Assembly (NCBI GenBank): GCA_000432435.1
Contig: HF993131.1
Span: forward strand, 107,938-171,937
DNA from: Eubacterium sp. CAG:180
GTDB lineage: Bacteria; Bacillota; Clostridia; Oscillospirales; Acutalibacteraceae
Direction: 5' to 3'
DNA length: 64,000 nucleotides
Each line of letters begins with the position of its first letter. Position 1 is the stretch's first letter. Made by a program: the position numbers and the translations under genes. Below the pieces are notes generated by a model. That model was given only the letters and a program-made list of their open reading frames with translations, ran no database searches and was not told the DNA's origin. Positions 52,570 through 60,913 of this stretch are shown piece by piece.

Positions 52570-53811
52570 TTACTGTTTTGCCCCTTTATCAAACATCTCA
52601 AGAGCCTTAACGCTGACGGCATAGCAGCCTGCAAGACCCTCGGCGTTCATATTGTCATATGTATCGCGGCGAGTATGATAGTAATCCTCAAGCTTATGAT
52701 TAAGACCCGTAACGCCTGTTGCTCTGAAGCCCGCCTGTGCAAATGCGGCAGAGTCGGTAGCACCGCCGAGCGGAGGAACCCAGCCCTTTTTGCACGGAAT
52801 ATTCAATTCTTTTGCTGCTTCCATAAAAAGGTCGGAGACGTCCTTATCGGCTTTAACGGTACCGTTAAGGTCGCGATAATTCGTCATAAGATATTTCGGG
52901 TCATGAATTGTATCATATGAGAAAATAAATGTGGGAACGTCGTCAAACTCTCCCTTGTGAGCCTCGCACCAAGCTTTTGCTCCGCGAAGGCCGGCTTCCT
53001 CTGAACCGGTAAGAATAACGCCTACCTCTGTGTTTTCAAGCTCGATGCCGTTATCCTTGAGAGCCTTGAGAATTGCAATACCCATATAGCAGCCCGAAAG
53101 GTTATCGTTGGCGCCGTCAACAATGCGGTTTTTATTCCACATCCAATAAAGGCCTACAAGGAACGGAACAAAAAGAAGTCCCCAAAGAGCCATTTTGAAA
53201 AGATAAGAGGAAGTATCTATAACACCGAAGGAAATACCGTTTTGGACCATATAAATAATGGATATTACCATATAATAAACTGCGCCAAGGGCGCAGATTA
53301 CGGCATGACCCTCAAAGCCTATGCCGCCGAGCGCATAGTTTACAGGCCACTCCCAAGCAGCGTCCGGATGTCCGTTAAAGAATATGCGGCGTTTTACTTC
53401 GCCGGTGCACTTTTTAACTGCGGTAACATTGTGACCGGTAAGCTCGGGGAAGAAACGGTCAACGCATTTTTTGTAAAGGCCAAACTGTAAAAATACTATT
53501 GCAAGACCTGCAACAATGAGAATAAGTGAAATAATCGGTGCCACAAAGTAAAGCGCGATTGCCAAAAGAACGAAGGTAATCGTAAAGTATATCCAGCCGA
53601 AGAATGAGCCGGGGTTTTCTTTAAACGATTCAACGTCCGCACGTTCGCAGCCGCAATCCTCTTTAAGAACTTTTGCCATATACTCGCAAGCCTCTTTCTC
53701 TCCCTTAGTGCCGGGGCTGCGGGTATCCATATCCTTACAGATATGCGTGATTTCGTCAATCATGTACTTTGCTGCTTCGTCTTTTTTGTCAATAAGCGGT
53801 TTTAAATCCAT
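52570..53811 (-). CDS. M28-type metallopeptidase with membrane helices inserted in the catalytic domain
   Basis: The ATG at 53811 is preceded by GGAGAG; an upstream in-frame extension is ignored. 413 residues. A soluble N-part (RSPGTKGEKEACEYMAKVL) is followed by two helices. FFNGHPDAAWEW carries the first metal-ligand His, then come two or three more helices. The remaining ligand segments follow: DGANDNLSG, GSEEAGLRG, FSYDTIHDP and a final HKLEDYYHTRRDT. The order of the zinc ligands is that of M28 aminopeptidases, but membrane segments separate them. It is probably a membrane-bound exo- or dipeptidase with the active site at the membrane face. Substrate unknown. Confidence 0.87.
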   Translation of the reverse strand: MDLKPLIDKKDEAAKYMIDEITHICKDMDTRSPGTKGEKEACEYMAKVLKEDCGCERADVESFKENPGSFFGWIYFTITFVLLAIALYFVAPIISLILIVAGLAIVFLQFGLYKKCVDRFFPELTGHNVTAVKKCTGEVKRRIFFNGHPDAAWEWPVNYALGGIGFEGHAVICALGAVYYMVISIIYMVQNGISFGVIDTSSYLFKMALWGLLFVPFLVGLYWMWNKNRIVDGANDNLSGCYMGIAILKALKDNGIELENTEVGVILTGSEEAGLRGAKAWCEAHKGEFDDVPTFIFSYDTIHDPKYLMTNYRDLNGTVKADKDVSDLFMEAAKELNIPCKKGWVPPLGGATDSAAFAQAGFRATGVTGLNHKLEDYYHTRRDTYDNMNAEGLAGCYAVSVKALEMFDKGAKQ

Positions 53812-54026
53812 ATGAACTCTCCTTCTCAAAAGTATATCTAATATTTTATTATAGAAACTGTGCAAAGTCAATAAAAATTACCTTTGAAACGATTTTTTAT
53901 ATTCACGTAGTACAATACAATGTTGTGAACTGTCAATTTATGCATTTTATGCCTCGACTTATGAGACAAAATGTTGTATGATAACAAAATAAAATATATT
54001 TTCAAAGCAAGTGAGATGAAAAACGA

Positions 54027-54941
54027 ATGTCTTTTATAGCCGGTACCGGTAAAACAAACGTCGATATTCTTTATGCGAGTCTTAAAAGGCTGCCGCAGTT
54101 GGGCGAAGAGCTTTATTCAGACGGTTTCAAGCTGTGTCTCGGCGGAGGAGTCCCCGGTACAATGGTGAATCTCGGCAGACTGAACATTCCAGTTAGAACC
54201 GCCACGTGGCTCGGTCTTGATATGTTTTCGGATTTTGCGTCCAATGAGTACCGCGACAACTCCGTGGAAATCACAAACCTTTATGAAGGCGGTGTACTTC
54301 CGCTTAACATAACGTCAGCAATGATAACTCCGGAGGACCGTACATTTGTAACCTACGGCCCCGACGCCGAAGAAAATGATGTTACCGCGGAAAAAATTTA
54401 CCGAATGTCAACGGGTGCCAAAATAGTTGAGGTTCAAAACGGATACTATGACGTATACAGAAAATTAAAAGACGAGGGCACGCTCCTGGTGCTGGATACG
54501 GGATATACCGACGATATGAGCCTTTCGCTCTACCGTGACCTTATAGAGCTTTGCGACTACTATGTCCCAAATCAAAAGGAGGCTATGAAAATAACCGAAA
54601 CAGCATCGCCCGAGGACGCCATTTCGGTGCTGTCAAGGTATTTTGAAAATCCCATGGTCAAGCTTGACAAAGACGGCTGTATGGGTATGGAGGGCGGCAA
54701 GGTCTTTACCGTTCCCGTAATAGACGAATATGTGCGCGTGGACTCTACAGGAGCAGGCGACGCATTTCTTGCCGGATTTATGTACGGACTTTTCAACGAT
54801 TACCGGTTCAGGGACTGCATACTGCTCGGGAATTTAACGGGCGGTAAATGCGTAACGGGCGTCGGCTGCCTCACCGAGTATCTCACGGAGGAAGAGCTAC
54901 TTAAAAAATTCAACGAATACAAAGCCGAATTTTTTGAATAA
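54027..54941 (+). CDS. PfkB-family carbohydrate/nucleoside kinase
   Basis: 304 residues with the two PfkB signatures: an N-terminal glycine-rich LCLGGGVPGTMVNLGRL and the C-terminal DSTGAGDAFLAGFMYGL with the catalytic Asp. YYVPNQKEAM and VKLDKDGCMGM are also typical. Family members phosphorylate sugars such as fructose, ribose or tagatose-6-phosphate; nothing here fixes the substrate. It is followed 10 bp later by mrnC. Confidence 0.93.
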   Translation: MSFIAGTGKTNVDILYASLKRLPQLGEELYSDGFKLCLGGGVPGTMVNLGRLNIPVRTATWLGLDMFSDFASNEYRDNSVEITNLYEGGVLPLNITSAMITPEDRTFVTYGPDAEENDVTAEKIYRMSTGAKIVEVQNGYYDVYRKLKDEGTLLVLDTGYTDDMSLSLYRDLIELCDYYVPNQKEAMKITETASPEDAISVLSRYFENPMVKLDKDGCMGMEGGKVFTVPVIDEYVRVDSTGAGDAFLAGFMYGLFNDYRFRDCILLGNLTGGKCVTGVGCLTEYLTEEELLKKFNEYKAEFFE

Positions 54942-54951
54942 GGAATAAATA

Positions 54952-55359
54952 ATGGAAAATAATATAAATAATTTAAGTCCCCTGACTCTTGCGTTTCTCG
55001 GCGACGCGGTTTACGGCTTGCTTGCAAGAAAACGCCTTGTGCTTGAAGCGAATCGCCCCGCCGATAAATTACATAAGCTTTCGGTTAAGACGGTTAACGC
55101 CGCTGCTCAGGCAAATGCGGCAAAGCTTATAATGCCGCATTTGACCGACGACGAGCTGTCGGTTTTAAAGCGCGGCAGAAACGCTCACACCAACCACACA
55201 CCTAAAAACCAATCCAAGGGTGATTATCACTATGCCACCGGACTTGAAAGCTTATTCGGATGGCTGTTTTTAAAGGGCGAAGAAAATCGTCTTGAAGAGC
55301 TGTTCCGTATGATATGCGAAGGCGGCGAAGAAAACGCGGACAGAGAAAATAACTTATAA
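54952..55359 (+). CDS. mrnC: Mini-ribonuclease III
   Basis: 135 residues lacking the dsRNA-binding domain of normal RNase III. Signature segments: LAFLGDAVYGLLARKRLV, KLHKLSVKTVNAAAQA, LKRGRNAHTNHTPKNQSKGD and YHYATGLESLFGWLFLKG, with acidic catalytic residues in GDAVY and GLESL. Mini-III processes the ends of 23S rRNA precursor in Firmicutes. RBS AAGGA. Confidence 0.96.
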   Translation: MENNINNLSPLTLAFLGDAVYGLLARKRLVLEANRPADKLHKLSVKTVNAAAQANAAKLIMPHLTDDELSVLKRGRNAHTNHTPKNQSKGDYHYATGLESLFGWLFLKGEENRLEELFRMICEGGEENADRENNL

Positions 55360-55396
55360 AATCGCAAGAGAATTTACAGTCAGCATATTTTATTTT

Positions 55397-56200
55397 TTGG
55401 GCGGAGGCATTTTGTATGCCGTATCCGTAAACAGCTTTCTTGCGCCAAACGGCATAATAAACGGAGGCTTTACAGGGATAGCCACCATACTCAACAGGCT
55501 TTTTTCGTTGCCTATCGGCACAGCGGTATTCATTATGAACATACCGCTTTTCTTTTTGGCATACAAAAAGCTCGGCAAAGGCTTTATAGTCAAAACGGTT
55601 TTCGCAACATTTACAGTATCGTTTATAATAGATTACACCTCCGCTTTTTTGCCGGTATATTCGGGTGACCGACTTCTCTCATCCCTTTTCGGCGCGGTTA
55701 CCGGAGGAGCAGGGCTCGCGCTTGTCTTTGCCCGCAACGCAACCACGGGCGGAGTTGATACGGCGGCAAAGCTTATAAAGCTGAAGCATCCGCACCTGTC
55801 TATGGGACGGATCATTTTATTTTTCGATATTTTGGTCGTCGGCTCGTCATTCTTCGTGTACAGAAGCGTCGAAAACCTGCTTTATTCAATAATCGTAATA
55901 TATCTAAGTTCAAAAACCATTGACTACCTGCTCTACGGTACAGGCGACGGCAAGTTGATATTCATAGTGACCGAGCACGGCAAAGAGATAAAGGAAAAAA
56001 TAACAAAGGATTTTCGTCGCGGCGTCAGCGTATTAAACGCACGCGGAGGATACACGGATAAAGAAAAGAGCGTTTTAATAACCGCCGTAAAAATACAGGA
56101 GGCAGCATTTATTACGGCGGCAGTCAAGGAGACCGACCCAAAGGCTTTTTCCGTAATTACGGGCGCTGACGAAATAATCGGCGAGGGCTTCAGATATTAA
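55397..56200 (+). CDS. YitT family membrane protein (DUF161/DUF2179)
   Basis: 267 residues from the TTG at 55397. Five membrane helices with the YitT phrase GGILYAVSVNSFLAPNGIINGG at the front and NATTGGVDTAAKLIK are followed by a cytoplasmic C-domain (VTEHGKEIKEKITKDFRRGVSVLNARGGYTDKEK). The frame is open upstream of the TTG for 24 codons and reads KITYKIAREFTVSIFYFLGG, which looks like the true first helix, yet it contains no ATG, GTG or TTG. The TTG also has no Shine-Dalgarno. The start therefore needs care. It is coupled to mrnC. Function of YitT proteins is unknown. Confidence 0.9.
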   Translation: MGGGILYAVSVNSFLAPNGIINGGFTGIATILNRLFSLPIGTAVFIMNIPLFFLAYKKLGKGFIVKTVFATFTVSFIIDYTSAFLPVYSGDRLLSSLFGAVTGGAGLALVFARNATTGGVDTAAKLIKLKHPHLSMGRIILFFDILVVGSSFFVYRSVENLLYSIIVIYLSSKTIDYLLYGTGDGKLIFIVTEHGKEIKEKITKDFRRGVSVLNARGGYTDKEKSVLITAVKIQEAAFITAAVKETDPKAFSVITGADEIIGEGFRY

Positions 56201-56227
56201 ATTTTCGGCTCCCGAAAACGCTGCCGC

Positions 56228-57019
56228 TCAATCCTTTAAAAGCCCGTTGAATTTTTCGGTAAACACCCTTGCCAGCGTAGCGTGCCCGTGCTTTGTGGGG
56301 TGAATATCAAGCTTTTCATCCGTGCCGTAAAAGTTTTCGGCATCCTCATTCATCTCCGGAGCAACATCAAAAACAAAAACCCTGTTTTTTGTTTTGCAAA
56401 CATTTTTTATCGAGTCATTAAGTCTCGTAACATATCTGTTTGCCGTTTTCCCGACATTTATATATGAAAAATTGAGCGTTTGCTTTAGGAACGGGTTGTA
56501 AACCGTTTGCACTATGATATAGGCATCGGGATTCATATTTTTTATTTCATCGATTATGCGCGAAAGATTTTTTTCGTATTCATCGTATATATTTGTCACT
56601 TCCTCCGGGAAGAAGCCCTCGCCGTGCAGCAGGGCGTTTTTAAGTGCGTCTATCATAATGTCCTTGCGGTGAAAAAAATCATTCCCTCCTACGGATACAA
56701 CAATCGCATCGGCATTTTTTATATCTGCCGCAGTCTTTTCGTCCGACAGACTTTTCAGCACCTCGCCGCTGTCATAACCGCTGACGGCATCATTATTCAA
56801 TACCGCTCCGATATTATCGGAAAACAGCGTCAAATAATTATCCTCCTGTGAATCCAGTCCGTAGCCTGCGGCTATCGAATCTCCTATCGCGGTAACGACT
56901 CGCTCGCCGTACGGCGGAAATGATGTGATTTTTCCGCTGACGCTTTCATTTCTTCCGCACGCCGAAAAAACAATAAGTACAAACAAAATCACAGCCGACA
57001 TTTTAAACAGCTTTTTCAT
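56228..57019 (-). CDS. GDSL/SGNH hydrolase lipoprotein
   Basis: The ATG at 57019 has GGGGTG upstream. 263 residues with a lipoprotein signal (MKKLFKMSAVILFVLIVFSAC) and SGNH blocks: AIGDSIAAGYGLD (I), VVSVGGNDFF (III, GGND) and DIHPTKHGHATLA (V, DxxH). It probably removes acyl or acetyl groups from lipids or cell-wall glycans at the membrane surface. Confidence 0.92.
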   Translation of the reverse strand: MKKLFKMSAVILFVLIVFSACGRNESVSGKITSFPPYGERVVTAIGDSIAAGYGLDSQEDNYLTLFSDNIGAVLNNDAVSGYDSGEVLKSLSDEKTAADIKNADAIVVSVGGNDFFHRKDIMIDALKNALLHGEGFFPEEVTNIYDEYEKNLSRIIDEIKNMNPDAYIIVQTVYNPFLKQTLNFSYINVGKTANRYVTRLNDSIKNVCKTKNRVFVFDVAPEMNEDAENFYGTDEKLDIHPTKHGHATLARVFTEKFNGLLKD

Positions 57020-57080
57020 ATGAGCACCCCGACACTTTTTATTGCATTCAGTATTTTGTGCCGACAAAGCCCCGATATGC

Positions 57081-57117
57081 AAAAATCCGATACGGTATAC
57101 GCCGTATCGGATTTTTT
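57081..57117. terminator. Terminator between the DUF2238-like and GDSL genes
   Basis: The stem AAAATCCGATACGG / CCGTATCGGATTTT lies between two minus-strand genes, with six T following on the plus strand and A/T on the other. Confidence 0.88.
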
Positions 57118-57132
57118 ATTTGCCTTTTTGGT

Positions 57133-57885
57133 TTAGCTTTTCACTTTTTCTTTGCTTTCGGCCTCATATGTATTAAAAAGGTCGTTTACATTGTGCTTAC
57201 CTGTGTGGTGATACGGGCGAAGCTTTAAAATTATCCACCCCACAACGGCACCTACCGTATTACACACAGTATCCTCCATGGTATCAATAAGTGCATAGCG
57301 CATTGGATCTCTTGCGGCTATGACATTCGGCAGGCCTATGCCGTGCTCTTCCGCCGCCTTTTCGGCAAGAGCAAGCGACCAATGCTGAGCGTCGCCTATC
57401 TGCGGAGCCACCTGGTCGAACACAAACTCGAAAAGTTCCCATGCGGTACCGGCAAAAAACGATATACCGAACGCTCCGAAAATCACAATCGGCAAATCGA
57501 CCTTAACCTTGTCGCGCTTTTGCATACATACCAGTATTTCGTATCCTACAAATGTGCAAAGGACTCCGCCTACGCTGTGCATTACAAGGTCATACGCAGG
57601 GAAGCTGTAATAAAAATCCATATATGCGCCGCCGAACGACCCCATAAACAGCCCTGCCGCCAAAAAGTCCTGAATATACGACGGAACATAATGCATCCAC
57701 CGTTTTTCCGGAAAAATCATAAATATTTCCCACAGGAACATAAGCAGCAAATTGGCCGCCGTTTGCAAGCTCTGCTGAACGTCCTTTCTCACAAAAACCG
57801 AATCAATGAACGCCGCAACCATAACGGCTCTGAGAACCCACCAATATATTATTTCCCATTTTTTCGCCTTGTTTTCACCGTGCAA
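57133..57885 (-). CDS. DUF2238/YjdF-like membrane protein
   Basis: 250 residues with about six helices. Conserved polar motifs of this family are YDLVMHSVGGVLCTFVGYEI, FAGTAWELFEFVFDQ and ALIDTMEDTVCNTVGAVVG. The TTG start at 57885 has no good RBS. A GGAGGGG lies further upstream, followed in frame by VNTKAYINRILHGENK, but with no ordinary start codon (GTA or ACG). The true N-terminus may therefore be 13-15 residues longer. Function unknown. Confidence 0.85.
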   Translation of the reverse strand: MHGENKAKKWEIIYWWVLRAVMVAAFIDSVFVRKDVQQSLQTAANLLLMFLWEIFMIFPEKRWMHYVPSYIQDFLAAGLFMGSFGGAYMDFYYSFPAYDLVMHSVGGVLCTFVGYEILVCMQKRDKVKVDLPIVIFGAFGISFFAGTAWELFEFVFDQVAPQIGDAQHWSLALAEKAAEEHGIGLPNVIAARDPMRYALIDTMEDTVCNTVGAVVGWIILKLRPYHHTGKHNVNDLFNTYEAESKEKVKS

Positions 57886-58067
57886 TATACGATTTATATA
57901 AGCCTTCGTATTTACCCCTCCGATTCTTTTTCAACACATTTTAAAATTGTGTCAAATCTTTTCTTATAGGATAACACATTCGAAAGGATTGTAAAGAGTA
58001 AAATTATTAAAAATAAATTAAAGTTTGATATTCCTTGCATTTTTAAGTTTTACAGCGGCAGTAGGCA

Positions 58068-59570
58068 TTATTCGCTTATTACTATGCCCTCTTTTACGCG
58101 CTTCTCGGCGAGCTCTTTTGTCACGCGCTCTTTTTTATCGCCGGTGAGGTCATAGAAGAACATCGGTATCATACAAAGAAGAAGCGATATGCCCGGGACT
58201 ATCGAAATAAGCGAGAACATACCCACTCTTATGCCGTGCGACATGGTGAGCGGATTTACCGTATAAGAGGTTCCGATTTTGTTAAGGTCAAGCTCGGTCA
58301 GGATGTACATAAGCACTATGACGCTTGTTGAAACCGCATTCCCGAGCTTACTTACAAAGGACTGGCAGGCATTTCCGAGCCCATTCTGCCTGCGGCCCGT
58401 GGTCAGCTCCATATAGTCAAGGCAATCGCCGACCATTGCGGAAGATACGCAGTTTATAACTCCGCACGGAACGCAAGAAAGAATAACAAACGGTATACAC
58501 GCCCAGAAATGATTGTAGCCTATAAAGAATGTGATAAAACTCGAAACAAAGCCGAGTATGCAGGAAACGACTATAAGCTTTTTGTAGGACACTCTTTTGA
58601 TAAGCTTCGGAACTATAAGCATTGCCCCGAACATACCGACAGCCGTCGCTACGGCAAACACCGTATTTACAAGCGATATACTCGACTGTAAAGCCTGCTC
58701 AGTCTCCTCCGGCGACAGGCCGGTAATATCCTTTCCGATATAAAACGAATATCTTGCAACGTGTATTGCCGCCGCCTGATACATATATCTGCCCGACGCC
58801 AATATGCCCATTATAACAACAAGCATAAGCGGCTTGCATTTAAATATGAGCTTTAAAGAGGACGGCTCACCCTTTTTACGCTTCGGCGGCTTGGGTATTT
58901 TGACGCGCTCCTTAACCTTGAAATACGTCATTACAAAAAGCAAATTGCCTATTATAGACGCCACCAAAGCAATCGACATATACTTTGTCTTTTCAAGCGC
59001 AAGTCCCGAGAGTCCTGTAAGAGACGGAAGTACAAAGCCGAGTATCATAAATATAGCCATGGGTACGGCCGAGCCTATACCGTTGGTTGTTCTCGCTATT
59101 GACAGTATACTGCCGCGCTCCGAAGGATTCGGAGTCATCGCGTTCGGAAGGCTCCAGAACGGGACATCGGACATTGTGTATATCATTCCCCATAAAACAT
59201 ACGTAACCGACGCATATATCATCTTTGCGGTCATTGAAATATCGGGAGCGTAAAACAGCGAGAGCGTAAGCAAAGCTATCGGAATAGGTGTTGCGATAAT
59301 ATAAGTCAGCATTTTGCCGTGCTTCGGCTCGTGGGCGTCCATTATCATACCCATAAGAGGGTCATTGATTGCGTCCCATATTCTTGCCAAAAACATTAAA
59401 AGCAATACGAATATAGGTGTTACTCGAAGCACATTCAAGTAAAAATCGGATATATACGACGACATTATCGCATATATCATGCCCTGCCCGAGTGCTGAAA
59501 CGGAATATGTTATAAATTCTTTTTTAGGAACGTATTTCCTGTTAGGGTCATCAAGCATCTTGTTTTCCAT
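58068..59570 (-). CDS. GPH-type sugar:cation symporter (MFS)
   Basis: The ATG at 59570 follows GAGGAAGACA. The 500-residue protein has twelve helices; LARIWDAINDPLMGMIMDAHEPKHGK is the loop 2-3 signature of the MelB/GPH family. DVPFWSLPNAMTPNPSERG and QNGLGNACQSFVSKLGNA are also typical. These carriers bring glycosides in with Na+ or H+. There are no glycosidase neighbours, so the sugar is unknown. The long leader contains hairpins (see 59747-59928). Confidence 0.9.
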   Translation of the reverse strand: MENKMLDDPNRKYVPKKEFITYSVSALGQGMIYAIMSSYISDFYLNVLRVTPIFVLLLMFLARIWDAINDPLMGMIMDAHEPKHGKMLTYIIATPIPIALLTLSLFYAPDISMTAKMIYASVTYVLWGMIYTMSDVPFWSLPNAMTPNPSERGSILSIARTTNGIGSAVPMAIFMILGFVLPSLTGLSGLALEKTKYMSIALVASIIGNLLFVMTYFKVKERVKIPKPPKRKKGEPSSLKLIFKCKPLMLVVIMGILASGRYMYQAAAIHVARYSFYIGKDITGLSPEETEQALQSSISLVNTVFAVATAVGMFGAMLIVPKLIKRVSYKKLIVVSCILGFVSSFITFFIGYNHFWACIPFVILSCVPCGVINCVSSAMVGDCLDYMELTTGRRQNGLGNACQSFVSKLGNAVSTSVIVLMYILTELDLNKIGTSYTVNPLTMSHGIRVGMFSLISIVPGISLLLCMIPMFFYDLTGDKKERVTKELAEKRVKEGIVISE

Positions 59571-59746
59571 TGTCTTCCTCCCAATCATAAATTTATCTAA
59601 TTTTAACATAAAAATATAAAGAGTACCACATTTTAATGTTAAATTCACGTAAAAAACAAGATGTCCTTATTTGTTAAATATAACGAACAATGACGTGTAA
59701 ATGTATATTACTTTACATATATTGCCGCTGCGGAATATGAAAATTG

Positions 59747-59794
59747 CCGAAGAGACGGTATACGTTCAAAAGGAACGCTCAGCCGTCACTTCGG
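59747..59794. other. Long regular hairpin upstream of the GPH symporter
   Basis: CCGAAG-A-GACGG-TATA-CGTTC loops over AAAAG to GAACG-CTCAG-CCGTC-A-CTTCGG: three perfect helices separated by a 1x1 mismatch and a 4x5 internal loop. It could be part of an RNA leader read on the minus strand, or a small stand-alone RNA. Confidence 0.5.
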
Positions 59795-59833
59795 CGTTTG
59801 TGTAAGCTATATTTAATTGCTCTCTCCGAAAAG

Positions 59834-59863
59834 CCGGAGTATAATGCCGCGCGATGACTCCGG
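59834..59863. other. Inverted repeat CCGGAGT / ACTCCGG
   Basis: Seven perfect base pairs enclose a 16-nt loop in the gap between the symporter and CmpB-like genes; it is the second of three inverted repeats in a row. Confidence 0.45.
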
Positions 59864-59904
59864 AGTGCACATCTCGCCGCCGCTTGCTCAAGACTTAATA
59901 TCGG

Positions 59905-59928
59905 GCTGCACAGTATATACTATGCAGC
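59905..59928. other. 24-bp near-perfect palindrome
   Basis: GCTGCACAGTATATACTATGCAGC pairs with itself at 22 of 24 positions. It lies 40 bp after the end of the CmpB-like gene and could be a protein-binding site or terminator-like hairpin. Confidence 0.5.
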
Positions 59929-59967
59929 AAATGGGGTATCGGCAACCGTGCTTGCTTCGCGGCATCA

Positions 59968-60681
59968 TCATGACGTTGCAACGGCATTTGCGTAAACCTT
60001 GTCGAGAAATTCATCCGTATAGTGCTTATCCATAAACTGCTCAAAGCGATTTTGCGGCGCCACTCCCTTGTCACGAGCATTTCTGCGAGATACGGCTTCA
60101 CAGGACAGAATAATATCTATAAGAATAAGAATAAACATTATCCAGAAAAGCACCTTACCTATTTTAAGCGGTATTTTATGTATCAGCTTCATAAACAGCG
60201 GATATATGAGTTTAACCCATACAAGACCCATAATCCCCCAGAATACCGAATAAAGAGCGCAAACTCTGCCGTTGATATTAAGCGGCATTTTGCTGTAATC
60301 CCAAGATACGTGACCGAACACCAGCTCTTCACCGAGAGAGCAGATATATTCGGCAACGGTGCCCCAAATATATGACTTGATAAATACCTTCCACCAAGCC
60401 TTTTTTGTATCCTTAAACAAAAGATAACTCAAAAGCACGCCTCCGAGACCGTAGGCAAGGCCGAAGGGCCCGTAGATAAGAGATTGGCGACTCTCCCAAT
60501 ATCCGTGCTTCAGATAGCAAAACACCATCTCCACACAGTAGCCTATAACGTTACATATCATAAAGATATAGAAAACCTCATAGCCGCTGAGATGATTATC
60601 GTCATCTGTTTCAAAAAAATTCTTTTTAAAATTTTGATTTGCGTTTTTTATTTTTTCCTTGTCGAGCCTCTTTTTCTCCAT
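59968..60681 (-). CDS. CmpB-type putative ABC transporter permease
   Basis: 237 residues with a basic cytoplasmic N-terminus and six helices. The family motif GYCVEMVFCYLKHGYWESRQ leads to LIYGPFGLAYGLGGVL, EYICSLGEELVFGHVSWDYS and PLNINGRVCALYSVFWGI. Proteins of this CmpB-like family are annotated as putative ABC permeases, although no ATPase is linked here. RBS AAGGGGAATGG. Function uncertain. Confidence 0.85.
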   Translation of the reverse strand: MEKKRLDKEKIKNANQNFKKNFFETDDDNHLSGYEVFYIFMICNVIGYCVEMVFCYLKHGYWESRQSLIYGPFGLAYGLGGVLLSYLLFKDTKKAWWKVFIKSYIWGTVAEYICSLGEELVFGHVSWDYSKMPLNINGRVCALYSVFWGIMGLVWVKLIYPLFMKLIHKIPLKIGKVLFWIMFILILIDIILSCEAVSRRNARDKGVAPQNRFEQFMDKHYTDEFLDKVYANAVATS

Positions 60682-60835
60682 AAGCCATTCCCCTTTATAG
60701 ACAATTGTTGATAAATATAATACAGTCTATTTGTGAACGGAATATGAACAGAAGCGTACTTTTTAAGCAAATAAATAACAATAACGTTGTTTTATGTCAA
60801 AATAAACAGCGTCAAGTATTGCGTCATTAAAACAA

Positions 60836-60873
60836 AAAACTCCGACCGGCACCAGAGTGCCTATCGGAGTTTT
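60836..60873 (-). terminator. Terminator of the agrA-agrC operon
   Basis: The stem AAAACTCCGA..GGCAC / GTGCC..TCGGAGTTTT, with a small internal loop, is followed on the minus strand by TTTTTTG. Confidence 0.85.
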
Positions 60874-60913
60874 ACAGTCATTTCAGTCAAAACAATATGT
60901 AAAGCTGATTGCT

